From NCBI GenBank assembly GCA_964599095.1, contig CAZREB010000008.1:124001-188000 (forward strand): a stretch of 64,000 bases of DNA. Direction: 5' to 3'. The position numbers were made by a program, and so were the translations under genes. The DNA comes from SZAS-79 sp964599095 (GTDB taxonomy: Bacteria; Pseudomonadota; Gammaproteobacteria; Burkholderiales; SG8-39). Shown one piece after another: positions 52,875 through 61,317 of the stretch. Every line of letters begins with the position of its first letter. Position 1 is the stretch's first letter. Below the pieces are notes generated by a model. The model did no database searches and was not told the origin of the DNA. It saw only the letters and a program-made list of their open reading frames with translations.

Positions 52875-52904
52875 TTGACTTGGCCGGAAAGCGAAGGCTA
52901 GACT
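52875..52904 (+). promoter_or_regulatory. Predicted promoter of the UxaA-SdhBCD-fumarase cluster
   Basis: TTGACT (52875-52880), 18-base spacer, TAGACT (52899-52904), about 36 bases ahead of the uxaA small-subunit ATG. An imperfect inverted repeat GTCATATAGTTGAC overlaps the -35 and may bind the GntR regulator. Confidence 0.5.
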
Positions 52905-52940
52905 GCGGCCTCTTCATCCAGTCACCAGCGGAGAACCGCA

Positions 52941-53222
52941 ATGATTCATTTCGTCGTGCACGACGAGGGAGACGGCGTCGGCGTCGTCGTCGTAGAGGGC
53001 ATCAGGACCGGCCAGACGATGATCGGCTGGATCATGGACCAGGACAGGGAAATCCGGGTCAAGGCGAAGAACGACATCCCGATCGGCCACAAGGTGTCGC
53101 TGCGCGACTACAAGAAGGGCGACACGGTGATCAAGTACGGCGTCGACATCGGCAAGGTCGTGGCGCCGATCGCCAAGGGCGCGCACGCGCACGTCCACAA
53201 CATCAAAACGAAACGCTGGTAA
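52941..53222 (+). CDS. UxaA-type dehydratase, small SAF-domain subunit
   Basis: A 93-aa SAF-domain protein (FVVHDEGDGVGVVVVEGI; NDIPIGHKVSLRDYKKGD; KYGVDIGKVVAPIAKGAHAH with the HAHVHN end). In altronate dehydratase-like and sulfolactate sulfo-lyase enzymes the SAF part can be a separate small subunit next to the large one, as here. The large subunit starts 11 bases downstream. Confidence 0.88.
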   Translation: MIHFVVHDEGDGVGVVVVEGIRTGQTMIGWIMDQDREIRVKAKNDIPIGHKVSLRDYKKGDTVIKYGVDIGKVVAPIAKGAHAHVHNIKTKRW

Positions 53223-53232
53223 GGAGCTCCTG

Positions 53233-54408
53233 ATGGCACTCAACCTGAAAAAAGCCACCTTCTGGGGCTACAAGCGCGAGAACGGCCGCATCGGCGTGCG
53301 CAACCACGTGATCATCCTGCCGGTCGACGACCTGTCGAATGCGGCCTGCGAGGCGGTCGCGCACAACATCAAGGGCGTGATGGCGATCCCGCACCCCTAC
53401 GGCCGCCTGCAGTTCGGCGCCGACCTGGACCTTCACTTCGCCACGCTGATCGGCACCGGGGCGAATCCCAACGTCGCGGCGGTGGTCGTGATCGGCATCG
53501 AGGACGGCTGGGCGAAGAAGATCGCCGACGGCATCGCCAAGACCGGCAAGCCGGTGTCGTTCTTCGGCATCGAGCAGCACGGCGACCACGACACGATCAT
53601 GCGCGCCTCCAAGGTCGCCAAGGAATACGTGCAGTGGGCCTCCGAGCTGCGGCGCGTCGAGCGCCCGCTGAAGGACCTGTGGGTCTCGACCAAGTGCGGC
53701 GAATCGGACACGACTTCGGGCTGCGGCGCGAACCCGACCGTGGGCAACGCTTTCGACAAGCTCTACCCGCACAAGACGACGCTGGTGTTCGGCGAGACCA
53801 CCGAGCTCACCGGCGGCGAGCACCTGGTCGCCGCGCGCTGCCGCACCGATGCGGTCAGGAAGAAATTCCAGTTCATGTTCGACCGCTACCAGGCGATCAT
53901 CGACAAGCACAAGACCAGCGACCTGTCCGATTCCCAGCCTACCAAAGGCAACATTGCCGGCGGCCTCACGACGATCGAGGAAAAGGCGCTCGGCAACATC
54001 CAGAAGATCGGCAAGAAGTGCATGATCGACGGCGTGCTCGACAAGGCCGAGAAGCCCACCGGCCCCGGCCTGTGGTTCATGGATTCGTCCTCGGCCGCGG
54101 CCGAGATGGTCACGCTGTGCGCGGCTTCCGGCTACACGGTGCATTTCTTCCCGACCGGGCAGGGCAACGTCGTCGGCAACCCGATCCTGCCGGTAATCAA
54201 GATCTGCGCCAACCCGCGCACGGTGCGCACGATGTCCGAGCATATCGACGTGGACGTGTCGGGGCTCCTGCGCCGCGAGATGACGCCCGACCAGGCCGGC
54301 GACGCTCTGCTCGAATGCATGTTCCGCACCGCCAACGGCCGCCTCACGGCGGCCGAGGCGCTCGGCCAGCGGCAATTCGTGCTGACGCGGTTGTACGAGT
54401 CTGCATGA
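53233..54408 (+). CDS. UxaA-type dehydratase, large subunit
   Basis: A 391-aa large subunit of the altronate/galactarate dehydratase family: YKRENGRIGVRNHVIILPVD, GTGANPNVAAVVVIGIE, STKCGESDTTSGCGANPTVG and TGQGNVVGNPILPVIKICAN. The closest separately encoded two-subunit relatives include sulfolactate sulfo-lyase (SuyAB) and aldonate dehydratases; which reaction applies here cannot be decided from sequence alone. Preceded by AAGGAG. Confidence 0.88.
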   Translation: MALNLKKATFWGYKRENGRIGVRNHVIILPVDDLSNAACEAVAHNIKGVMAIPHPYGRLQFGADLDLHFATLIGTGANPNVAAVVVIGIEDGWAKKIADGIAKTGKPVSFFGIEQHGDHDTIMRASKVAKEYVQWASELRRVERPLKDLWVSTKCGESDTTSGCGANPTVGNAFDKLYPHKTTLVFGETTELTGGEHLVAARCRTDAVRKKFQFMFDRYQAIIDKHKTSDLSDSQPTKGNIAGGLTTIEEKALGNIQKIGKKCMIDGVLDKAEKPTGPGLWFMDSSSAAAEMVTLCAASGYTVHFFPTGQGNVVGNPILPVIKICANPRTVRTMSEHIDVDVSGLLRREMTPDQAGDALLECMFRTANGRLTAAEALGQRQFVLTRLYESA

Positions 54409-54419
54409 CGAGACGCGAA

Positions 54420-54436
54420 GAGGGGCTCCGCCCCTC
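54420..54436 (+). terminator. Hairpin between uxaA and sdhB-like genes
   Basis: GAGGGGC-TCC-GCCCCTC is a perfect 7-bp stem with a 3-base loop in the 55-base gap. It may attenuate transcription or protect the upstream transcript; no T-run. Confidence 0.4.
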
Positions 54437-54463
54437 CGACCTCCCCATGAACCGTCCTTCCTG

Positions 54464-55177
54464 ATGGCACATCTCCAAGTCCGGGTCTGGCGCGGCACTG
54501 AGGCGGGAAGCTTCAGCGAATACGAAGTGCCGCGCGAGGAAAGCCAGACGGTGCTGGACGTGGTCACCTACGTGCAGAGGAGGCTCGACCCGTCGCTCGC
54601 CTACCGGTTCGCCTGCCGGGTGGGCATGTGCGGCTCGTGCGCGATGACGGTCAATGGCGTCTCGCGCTGGACCTGCCGGACGCACGTGTCCAAGGTGGCG
54701 GCGGACAACCGGCTCGAGATCGGCCCGCTTCACAACCTGCCGGTGATCCGCGATCTCGTCACCGACATGCGCGAGTTCTTCGACAAGTGGGCCAGGGCCA
54801 AGGGCCAGTTCGCGGGCACCCGCATCCGCCACGAGGATTTCGCGCGCGTTTCGCCGGATTCCGAGCAGCGCGAGAAGGTCGATGCGGGGATCGAATGCAT
54901 CGGCTGCGCGGTCTGCTACAGCGCGTGCGACGTTGTTTCATGGAACCCGGACTATCTTGGGCCGGCGGCGCTCAATCGCGCGTGGACGCTCGACCAGGAC
55001 GTGCGGGATGCAGCCAAGACCGAGCGATTGCGCGCCGTGGCGGGCGACGCCGGCTGCCATTCTTGCCATACGCACATGAGTTGCACCGAGCGCTGCCCGA
55101 AGCAGATATCGCCGACCGCCGGCATTGCCGGCCTGAAGCGCGAAATCCTGAAAGCCGCGCTGAAAGGCGACCTTTGA
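54464..55177 (+). CDS. Succinate dehydrogenase/fumarate reductase iron-sulfur subunit
   Basis: A 237-aa SdhB/FrdB-like protein. The [2Fe-2S] ligands are CRVGMCGSC plus a Cys 12 residues later (WTC), the [4Fe-4S] CIGCAVCYSAC, and the third cluster CHSCHTHMSCTERCP. The usual Pro after the last Cys of the second group is absent (CDVV). Two small membrane anchors follow, but no flavoprotein (SdhA/FrdA) gene is present in the window. It may serve a flavoprotein encoded elsewhere or a new partner. Confidence 0.9.
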   Translation: MAHLQVRVWRGTEAGSFSEYEVPREESQTVLDVVTYVQRRLDPSLAYRFACRVGMCGSCAMTVNGVSRWTCRTHVSKVAADNRLEIGPLHNLPVIRDLVTDMREFFDKWARAKGQFAGTRIRHEDFARVSPDSEQREKVDAGIECIGCAVCYSACDVVSWNPDYLGPAALNRAWTLDQDVRDAAKTERLRAVAGDAGCHSCHTHMSCTERCPKQISPTAGIAGLKREILKAALKGDL

Positions 55178-55187
55178 AGGGCCGCGC

Positions 55188-55526
55188 ATGAGGGCCCGAA
55201 CGCAAGCCTTGCTCTGGATCGGCCAGCGGGCGAGCGCCGCCGTGCTCGCGCTCTGCGTGGTCGTCCACCTGTGCACGATCATCTATGCGGTGCGCGGCGG
55301 GCTGACCGCGGCCGAGATCCTCGGCCGTACGCGCGGCAACGCCGGCTGGCTCGGGTTCTACACGGTATTCGTGCTGGCTGTTGCAGTACATGCGCCCATC
55401 GGCCTGCGCGCGATCCTGGCAGAGTGGTTCGCGTGGCGCGATTCTTCGCGCGACTGGGTGCTTGCGGCATTTGCGGTCCTGCTCGCGTTCATGGGACTGC
55501 GCGCTGTGTTCGCGGTGTTTGCATGA
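55188..55526 (+). CDS. Succinate dehydrogenase/fumarate reductase membrane anchor 1
   Basis: A 112-aa protein with three hydrophobic segments (about 18-38, 55-80, 90-112). RASAAVLALCVVVHLC puts a His in the first segment and VLAVAVHAPIGLRAI one in the second, both suitable heme ligands. Position after sdhB and before a second anchor fits an SdhC/FrdC-type subunit. Confidence 0.8.
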   Translation: MRARTQALLWIGQRASAAVLALCVVVHLCTIIYAVRGGLTAAEILGRTRGNAGWLGFYTVFVLAVAVHAPIGLRAILAEWFAWRDSSRDWVLAAFAVLLAFMGLRAVFAVFA

Positions 55527-55536
55527 CGGGCCAGCG

Positions 55537-55881
55537 ATGAACAACGACCTCCGCTCCCGGAACCACCCGGCCTTCTGGGCTTTTGTCGTGCACCGGCTTT
55601 CCGGCATCGCCCTCGCGCTCTTCCTGCCGGCGCATTTCTGGGCCCTCGGCCAGGCATTGCAGGGGGCTGCGCAACTGGAGAGCTTCCTGCGCTGGACCGA
55701 TACGCCGCTGGTGAAGTTCGCGGAATGGGGTCTGGTGCTGCTGCTCGCCGCGCACCTGACCGGCGGCCTGCGCTTGCTCGCGCTCGAGTTCCTGCCCTGG
55801 CGCGACTGGCAGAAGACGCTTGCTGCGGTTGCTGGGGGGGCCGCGCTCGTCGCCGGACTCGCTTTCGCCTTGTCCCTGTAA
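55537..55881 (+). CDS. Succinate dehydrogenase/fumarate reductase membrane anchor 2
   Basis: Start ATG 55537 (114 aa) overlaps nothing; the longer frame is non-coding. It has three hydrophobic segments with the SdhC-like HRLSGIALALFLPAHFWALG and a His in VLLLAAHLTGGLRLLALE. Ends before the Bug gene at 55956. Confidence 0.82.
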   Translation: MNNDLRSRNHPAFWAFVVHRLSGIALALFLPAHFWALGQALQGAAQLESFLRWTDTPLVKFAEWGLVLLLAAHLTGGLRLLALEFLPWRDWQKTLAAVAGGAALVAGLAFALSL

Positions 55882-55955
55882 AATCCGACCGAGCCGGCCA
55901 TCGATCGATCCGATCGGCCAACAGCGCCGGCCGATAAAAGTCCAAGGAGACCGCA

Positions 55956-56918
55956 ATGAAATTCAGGAAATTGCTCATGCTGGTCGCAGGCTTCGCGCTC
56001 GCGGCCGCCGCACAGGCCCAGCCGTGGCCCACCAAGCCGGTGAAGTTCATCGTGCCGTTCCCGCCGGGCGGCGCCACCGATATTTCGGCGCGCCTGATCG
56101 GCCAGAAGCTGAGTGAAATGTGGGGCCAGACGGTCGTCATCGAGAACCGCGGCGGCGCCGGCGGCGGCGTCGGCGCGACCGAAGCGGCGCATGCCACCCC
56201 CGACGGCTATACGCTGTTCTTCCCGTCCGGCTCGGTGGTTACGGCCAACCAGCACATCTACGCGAAGATGGGCTACAACCCGGAGAAGGATTTCGTGCCG
56301 GTGACCAACGTCGTCAGCGGGCCGCAGGTGCTGGTGGTCAATGCGAGTTCCCCCTACAAGACGGTGAAAGAGCTGATCGAGGCGGGCCGGGCCAACCCGG
56401 GCAAGTTCACGTTCGGGCACGCCGGCATCGGATCGCAGACCCATCTCGCGGCGGAGAATTTCGTCAATTCGGCAAAATTCAATGCGATCTCGGTGCCCTA
56501 CAAGGGCGAAGGCCCTTCGCTGGTCGGGCTGGTCGGCGGCGAGACGACTTTCCTGGTCACCAACCTGGCCGCGGCGCTGAGCCACATCAACAGCGGCAAG
56601 CTGCGCGCCCTGGGCGTGACCAGCAAGACCGAGGCGCCCCAGCTGCCCGGGGTGCCGCCGATCGCGAACACGCTGCCCGGGTTCGAGAACGCCGGATGGT
56701 TCGGCATCGTCGCGCCGACCGGCACCCCCAAGGAGATTGTGCAGAAGGTGTATCGCGACGCCAAGACCGCGCTCGAATCCACCGAAATGAAGGCGCGGTT
56801 CTTCGCGCAGGGCATGGCGCCGGTGGGCAACTCGCCGGAAGAATTCGGCAAGGCAATGAAGGTCGAAACTGCGATGTGGGCCAAGGTCGTTCGCGAACGC
56901 AACATCTCGGTCAAGTGA
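55956..56918 (+). CDS. Bug/TctC family solute receptor
   Basis: A 320-aa receptor; signal peptide ends AAAQAQPWPTKPVK. Landmarks VPFPPGGATDISARLIG, IENRGGAGGGVGATEA and TPDGYTLF. Preceded by AAGGAGA. Its stop overlaps the GTG of the fumarase alpha gene, so the receptor is translated with C4-acid enzymes, which makes a C4 hydroxy- or dicarboxylate a reasonable ligand guess. Confidence 0.92.
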   Translation: MKFRKLLMLVAGFALAAAAQAQPWPTKPVKFIVPFPPGGATDISARLIGQKLSEMWGQTVVIENRGGAGGGVGATEAAHATPDGYTLFFPSGSVVTANQHIYAKMGYNPEKDFVPVTNVVSGPQVLVVNASSPYKTVKELIEAGRANPGKFTFGHAGIGSQTHLAAENFVNSAKFNAISVPYKGEGPSLVGLVGGETTFLVTNLAAALSHINSGKLRALGVTSKTEAPQLPGVPPIANTLPGFENAGWFGIVAPTGTPKEIVQKVYRDAKTALESTEMKARFFAQGMAPVGNSPEEFGKAMKVETAMWAKVVRERNISVK

Positions 56919-57790
56919 AGGTCGACCCGAAACAGGTCGAAGAGGCCGCCAAGGAGCTCTACATCCGGGCGCTGAAGCTGCTGCCCCCGGACATCAAGCA
57001 GGGCTTCGACCGGCTGGTGAAGAGCGAAACCGATGCGACCGCGCAAGGCGTGATCGGCACGATGATCCGCAACATTGCGGTCGCCGAGGACACCGACAAC
57101 CTGCTGTGCCAGGACACCGGCATCCCGATCTACAACGTCTGGATCGGGCGCGGCGTGGAAATCGACGGCGCTGCGCTCAAGGAGGCGATCCGCAAGGGCT
57201 GCGCCCGGGCGACTCGCGAGCATCCGCTGCGCTCTTCGGTCGTGCACCCGGTCACGCGCAAGAACGAGCACACATCCTCCGGACGGCACGTGCCGGTCAT
57301 GCACTTCGATTTCACCGACAAGGCCGAAACGCTCGAGATCGAGATGATCCCGAAGGGCTCGGGCTCGGAGAACAACTCCTTCCTCAAGATGGCGATCCCG
57401 GCCGACGGAGTCGATGCGATCAAGACCTTCGTCGTCGATTGCGTGCTCGAGGCCGGCGGCAAGACCTGCCCGCCGACCATCGTGGGCGTCGGCGTAGGCG
57501 GGACGGCCGATCTGTGCGTCCACCTGTCCAAGGTCGCGGCGACGCGGCCGCTGGGCTCGAAGTGCACCGACCGCGAGGGCGCGAAGCTCGAGGAGGCGCT
57601 TACCGCCGCAGTCAACCAGCTCGGCGTAGGCCCGCAGGGACTGGGCGGCGACTCCACGTCGTTCGCGGTGCACGTCGAGACTGCCGCGACGCACATCACG
57701 ATGAACCCGGTGGCGGTCAACATGCAGTGCCATTCGGCGCGCCGCGCGCGGGCCACGTTCACGCCGTCGGGCATCGAGTACGGCTACTGA
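56915..57790 (+). CDS. Class I fumarate hydratase-type alpha subunit (TtdA-like)
   Basis: Start GTG 56915 overlaps the Bug TGA; 291 aa. It has LCQDTGIPIYNVWIG (first cluster Cys), SSVVHPVTRKNEHTSS, GSGSENNSFLKMAIPADG, and Cys in EAGGKTCPPTIVGVGVGGTA plus QCHSARRARAT, the three [4Fe-4S] ligand regions of class I fumarases and L-tartrate dehydratase alpha. The beta part is separate at 58363. Confidence 0.92.
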   Translation: MKVDPKQVEEAAKELYIRALKLLPPDIKQGFDRLVKSETDATAQGVIGTMIRNIAVAEDTDNLLCQDTGIPIYNVWIGRGVEIDGAALKEAIRKGCARATREHPLRSSVVHPVTRKNEHTSSGRHVPVMHFDFTDKAETLEIEMIPKGSGSENNSFLKMAIPADGVDAIKTFVVDCVLEAGGKTCPPTIVGVGVGGTADLCVHLSKVAATRPLGSKCTDREGAKLEEALTAAVNQLGVGPQGLGGDSTSFAVHVETAATHITMNPVAVNMQCHSARRARATFTPSGIEYGY

Positions 57791-57791
57791 G

Positions 57792-58361
57792 ATGCTCAAG
57801 CTCATCGGGGCCGGGCTGCTGTGCGCAGCGACGCTTGCACAGGGAGCGGAAGTCGCCGGGGTAAAGGTCGACGAGGCCGCGCGCGTGGCCGGTGCCGACC
57901 TCAAGCTCAATGGTGCAGGACTGCGCAACAAGGCCTTTTTCAAGGTCTATGCGATGGGCCTGTACCTGCAGGACAAGCTGGCGGCTCCCGCAGCCATCCT
58001 GTCCGCGCAGGGCCCGAAGCGCGTGCACCTGCACATGCTGCGCAACGTCGACGCCGACGACTTCAGCGAAGCGCTTACCGAAGGCCTCAAGGACAACCAC
58101 ACCGAAGCCGAGATGAAAGGCTTCGCGCCGCGCATCGCTGTGCTGACCGGGATCATGAACGAGATCAAGGAAGCCAAGACCGGCCTCGCGATCGACCTCG
58201 ACTGGATCCCCGGCGCCGGGACTCAGGTCGTCATCGGCGGCCAGCCCAGGGGCAAGCCGATCGCCGGCGAGGATTTCTACCGCGCGCTGCTGCGCATCTG
58301 GCTGGGCGACAACCCGGTGCAGGGCGACCTCAAGAAATCGTTGCTGGGACAGGGAGGCTGA
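57792..58361 (+). CDS. Chalcone-isomerase-like periplasmic protein
   Basis: A 189-aa protein with a signal peptide (LIGAGLLCAATLAQGA) and the CHI-fold pattern GAGLRNKAFFKVYAMGLYLQ, RVHLHMLRNVDADDFSEALT, and GEDFYRALLRIWLGDNPVQG. Bacterial members are chalcone isomerase-like proteins of unknown function; some bind fatty acids. It sits between the two fumarase subunit genes with one-base spacings, an unusual place. Confidence 0.87.
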   Translation: MLKLIGAGLLCAATLAQGAEVAGVKVDEAARVAGADLKLNGAGLRNKAFFKVYAMGLYLQDKLAAPAAILSAQGPKRVHLHMLRNVDADDFSEALTEGLKDNHTEAEMKGFAPRIAVLTGIMNEIKEAKTGLAIDLDWIPGAGTQVVIGGQPRGKPIAGEDFYRALLRIWLGDNPVQGDLKKSLLGQGG

Positions 58362-58362
58362 G

Positions 58363-58971
58363 ATGGCGCACTACGACTTCACGATGCCGGTCAGCGAGGC
58401 GGATGCGCGTCGCCTGCGCGTGAACGACACGGTCACGCTCAACGGTACGCTGTACGGCATCCGCGACGCGACCCAGATCCATATGTTCGACCGCGGCCGC
58501 AAGGCGCGTTTCGACCTCAACGGCCATGCGGTGATCCACACTGCGCCGAACGTCAGGAAGGTCGAAAAGAGTGCCGCCAACCCCGCCGGTTACGCGCCGG
58601 TCTGCGTCGGCACCACCACGAGCGACCGAATGGAGCGCTTCACGCGCCCGCTGATGCAGGACTACGGCGTGCGCATGATCATCGGCAAGGGCGGACTGCG
58701 CGACGGCTCAGCCCAGGCCTTTGCAGACCTGGGCGGCGTTTACCTTGCGATCATCGGCGGCACTGCCGCGCTCGAAACCACCTGGATCGAGGCGATCGAA
58801 GACGTCGACATGGACGACCTCAACCCGGAATCGCTTTGGAAATTCCGCGTCAAAGGCTTCGGACCGCTGCTGGTGGCGATGGACAGCCACGGCGGCAGCC
58901 TCTACACGGCGGTGAAGAAGACCGGGCAGGAAAGGCGCGCCGCGGCGCTCGCGAGCCTCGGGGTGAAGTAG
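58363..58971 (+). CDS. Class I fumarate hydratase-type beta subunit
   Basis: A 202-aa protein with HYDFTMPVSEADARRLRVND, TVTLNGTLYGIRDATQIHMF, GPTTSDRME-like GTTTSDRMERFTRPLMQDYG and IGKGGLRDGSAQAF, the beta part of class I fumarase/tartrate dehydratase. Together with the alpha protein it makes a heterodimeric iron-sulfur hydro-lyase. Confidence 0.92.
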   Translation: MAHYDFTMPVSEADARRLRVNDTVTLNGTLYGIRDATQIHMFDRGRKARFDLNGHAVIHTAPNVRKVEKSAANPAGYAPVCVGTTTSDRMERFTRPLMQDYGVRMIIGKGGLRDGSAQAFADLGGVYLAIIGGTAALETTWIEAIEDVDMDDLNPESLWKFRVKGFGPLLVAMDSHGGSLYTAVKKTGQERRAAALASLGVK

Positions 58972-59012
58972 CCCGCTTCGATTCGTATCCCGGTTCGCGA
59001 CCCACCGGGTGT

Positions 59013-60014
59013 TCAGTCGTACTTCCCCAGCCTCACCATCGTCGTGCCCGGCTGCTTGTGGCTCAGCGAGGGCATGACCAGCACGCAGTCGTCGTAAGGG
59101 GTGCGCCAGACCGTTTCGCCGTTTGCGTCTTCGTCATAGGCGATTGGCGTGCCGGCATTCGGAATCACCTGCAGCCCGCGAAAATCCGCGGCAAAGCGGA
59201 ACGCCATGCTTTTCGCCACGACGGGCTCGGTCACTCGCACGACTCGCTGCGCGGCCGGCGGCCCGATCCGAAGCCGAGGCTTCACGTACCGCCCGTCGCA
59301 CGTGCCGGTCACCTCGAGGAAGCGCAACGTGGTGTCGATCGCGACGTCGACGGAACTCTTCTCCCAATGCTGGCCACATTCGATCAGCACGGCCGAGCGC
59401 GGGCTGGCCGGGTCGCCGAAGCCGCCGCGCTCGATCATGCGCAGGCCGGCCGGGTGGCCGGTGTCCAGCAGCAGGCATTCCGGCACACCGATGCGCCGGG
59501 CGAACTGCGCGCCCTTGTCGATCGTCCCGCACACCATGATCGGCGCGCAGGGCTCGTGCATAGAGTGCAGGTCGAGCAGGAAATCTGCCGCGTCGACGAA
59601 GGGACGCAACTCGCGCGCGCGGCGCAGTTCGGCCGAGTCGCCGGCGCCCAGCAGTACCGCGTCGGCCCAGACGCGGTTGTAGTCCTCGTCGATGTAGCGC
59701 GAGCGGTCCGGGTCGTCGAAGTCGAAGCGCGCGTATGCCGCAACGTTGGCGAAAGCGATGGTCAGCCTGCCGGCGCTGGGCGCCAGGCCGTCACGCAGGA
59801 GAGTGTCGAGCGCGATGGCCCCGCAGAATTCGTTGCCGTGCGTCAGTGCCTGGATCATCACGTTCGGCCCCGGTCGGCCCGAATCGAGGACGCTCACGTA
59901 CTCCACGCCGGTGTTGCCGGCGCGATAGGCCGACAAGTCGGGCGGGGAGATCTCTATCGGATGGTGCGCTGCCACGCCGGGCGTGACCCTATTCGACCCG
60001 CGCGCCGCTTTCAC
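59013..60014 (-). CDS. Succinylglutamate desuccinylase/aspartoacylase family protein
   Basis: A 333-aa M14-like deacylase: HGNE (59-62) and DLHS (149-151) supply zinc ligands, DEDYNRVW carries the NR pair, and LIECGQHW has the catalytic Glu. The GTG start at 60012-60014 overlaps the upstream Bug gene by 26 bases; the alternative GTG at residue 14 would nearly remove the overlap. Probably deacylates an N-acyl amino acid. Confidence 0.85.
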   Translation of the reverse strand: MKAARGSNRVTPGVAAHHPIEISPPDLSAYRAGNTGVEYVSVLDSGRPGPNVMIQALTHGNEFCGAIALDTLLRDGLAPSAGRLTIAFANVAAYARFDFDDPDRSRYIDEDYNRVWADAVLLGAGDSAELRRARELRPFVDAADFLLDLHSMHEPCAPIMVCGTIDKGAQFARRIGVPECLLLDTGHPAGLRMIERGGFGDPASPRSAVLIECGQHWEKSSVDVAIDTTLRFLEVTGTCDGRYVKPRLRIGPPAAQRVVRVTEPVVAKSMAFRFAADFRGLQVIPNAGTPIAYDEDANGETVWRTPYDDCVLVMPSLSHKQPGTTMVRLGKYD

Positions 60015-60966
60015 GCACGATCCGGCCCCAGCGCTCGTATTCGGACCTGAGGTAGGTCCCGAATTCCGCAGCGCCGGCAGGGCGGGTCACCATGCCCAGC
60101 GAGGTCATGCGCTGCTCGAACTCGGGCGTGCGCACGATGCGGACGATTTCGGTGCTCAAGCGCTCGCGCAGTTCGGGCGGCGAGCCGGCCGGCAATGCGG
60201 CGCCGACCCAGGCGACGGCTTCGAATCCCGGATAGCCGAGTTCGGCGATCGTCGGCGTGTCCGCGTAGCTCGCCATGCGCCTTGCCGAACCAACCGCGAG
60301 CAGGCGCATCTTGCCCGCCTGGATATGCGTCTGCGTCACCGCGACCGCGTCCATCGCGACCTGCACGTTCCCGGCCATCAGGTCGAGCATGGCTTTGGGA
60401 CTGCCGGGGTACGGCACATGAACGATCCTGATCCCGGCGCGCCGCTTGAAATCCTCCATGGCCAGGTGCGAGATCGTTCCGTTGCCCGAGGAGGAATGGG
60501 TCAGTTTGTCCGGGTTGTCTTTCGCGTACTTGACGAGTTCGGCCACCGAGGTGACCGGCAGCGCCGGATTCGTGACCATCACGATCGGGATGTCGAGGAT
60601 CAGCGCGACGGGGTCGAAATCCTTCAGCGTGTCGTAGGCGACGTTCTTGTACAGGTGCGGGTTGGCCACGTAGGACGCGAGGGCGGAAATGGTCATCACG
60701 CTGCCATCGGGCGGCGATTTGGCGAGCAGGCCGAGCGCGAGGCTGCCGCCCTGTCCCGGGCGGTTCTCCACGATGACCGGCTGCCCGAGCGCGAGGCTCA
60801 AGCGCTCGGCAATGATGCGGGCGACGATGTCGGTGGTCTGTCCCGCCGGGAACCCGACCAGGACGCGGAGCGTCTTCTGTCCTTGCGCGTGCGCCGCCAT
60901 CGACGCACTCAGGGTGATTGCCGCGATCAACGCCGACAGGCTCGCCACTGCTCGATTGAATGCCAT
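59989..60966 (-). CDS. Bug/TctC family solute receptor
   Basis: A 325-aa receptor on the minus strand; signal peptide ends ASMAAHAQGQKTLRVL, then VGFPAGQTTDIVARIIAE (GFPAGQ in place of the more usual PFPPGG), VENRPGQGGSLALG and PPDGSVM (usual GYT changed). GGAGGTAACCC precedes the ATG. Paired with the aspartoacylase-like gene. Confidence 0.92.
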   Translation of the reverse strand: MAFNRAVASLSALIAAITLSASMAAHAQGQKTLRVLVGFPAGQTTDIVARIIAERLSLALGQPVIVENRPGQGGSLALGLLAKSPPDGSVMTISALASYVANPHLYKNVAYDTLKDFDPVALILDIPIVMVTNPALPVTSVAELVKYAKDNPDKLTHSSSGNGTISHLAMEDFKRRAGIRIVHVPYPGSPKAMLDLMAGNVQVAMDAVAVTQTHIQAGKMRLLAVGSARRMASYADTPTIAELGYPGFEAVAWVGAALPAGSPPELRERLSTEIVRIVRTPEFEQRMTSLGMVTRPAGAAEFGTYLRSEYERWGRIVRESGARVE

Positions 60967-61317
60967 GGGTTACCTCCTCCGAGGTCTCTTGGTGGACCGA
61001 CCCTTACCTTACACAAGATCCGCGCCTGCCACCCCGCGGCCGGCAAAACAATGTGATCCCCTTGCCTGGAGGCAGCGTGACGGGGCCGACCCAATGGCAG
61101 CATTTCGGCTGTAGACCTAACAGGCAAGCGCACCTCAGGTAAAAAATGGCAGTATTCGACAGGCCGAGTTGCGCGCTGTGGCGTGGCGAGAGAGCCGTGT
61201 CCTAGCGGTCCTCCGCCCGCCGCTCAGCGAACCACCGGGCCGTTTTTCGAACCGGCCTGTACGGTTCCTGTGTCGGCCGGTATGGTGATGGGAACAACTA
61301 TTACGAGGGATTGCACG
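60967..61317. other. Divergent intergenic region
   Basis: These 351 bases separate the minus-strand Bug gene from the plus-strand ThDP enzyme gene. No gene is supported. A weak direct repeat (ATGGCAGCATTTCGGC at 61094 and ATGGCAGTATTCGAC at 61146) could be a regulator site; GAGGGA at 61305 is the probable ribosome-binding site for the next gene. Confidence 0.5.

Noticed and set aside
61183..61317. Earlier start of the ThDP enzyme
   Set aside because: The extra 45 residues are Pro/Ser/Thr-rich and unlike the family; the ATG at 61318 has a better ribosome-binding site.
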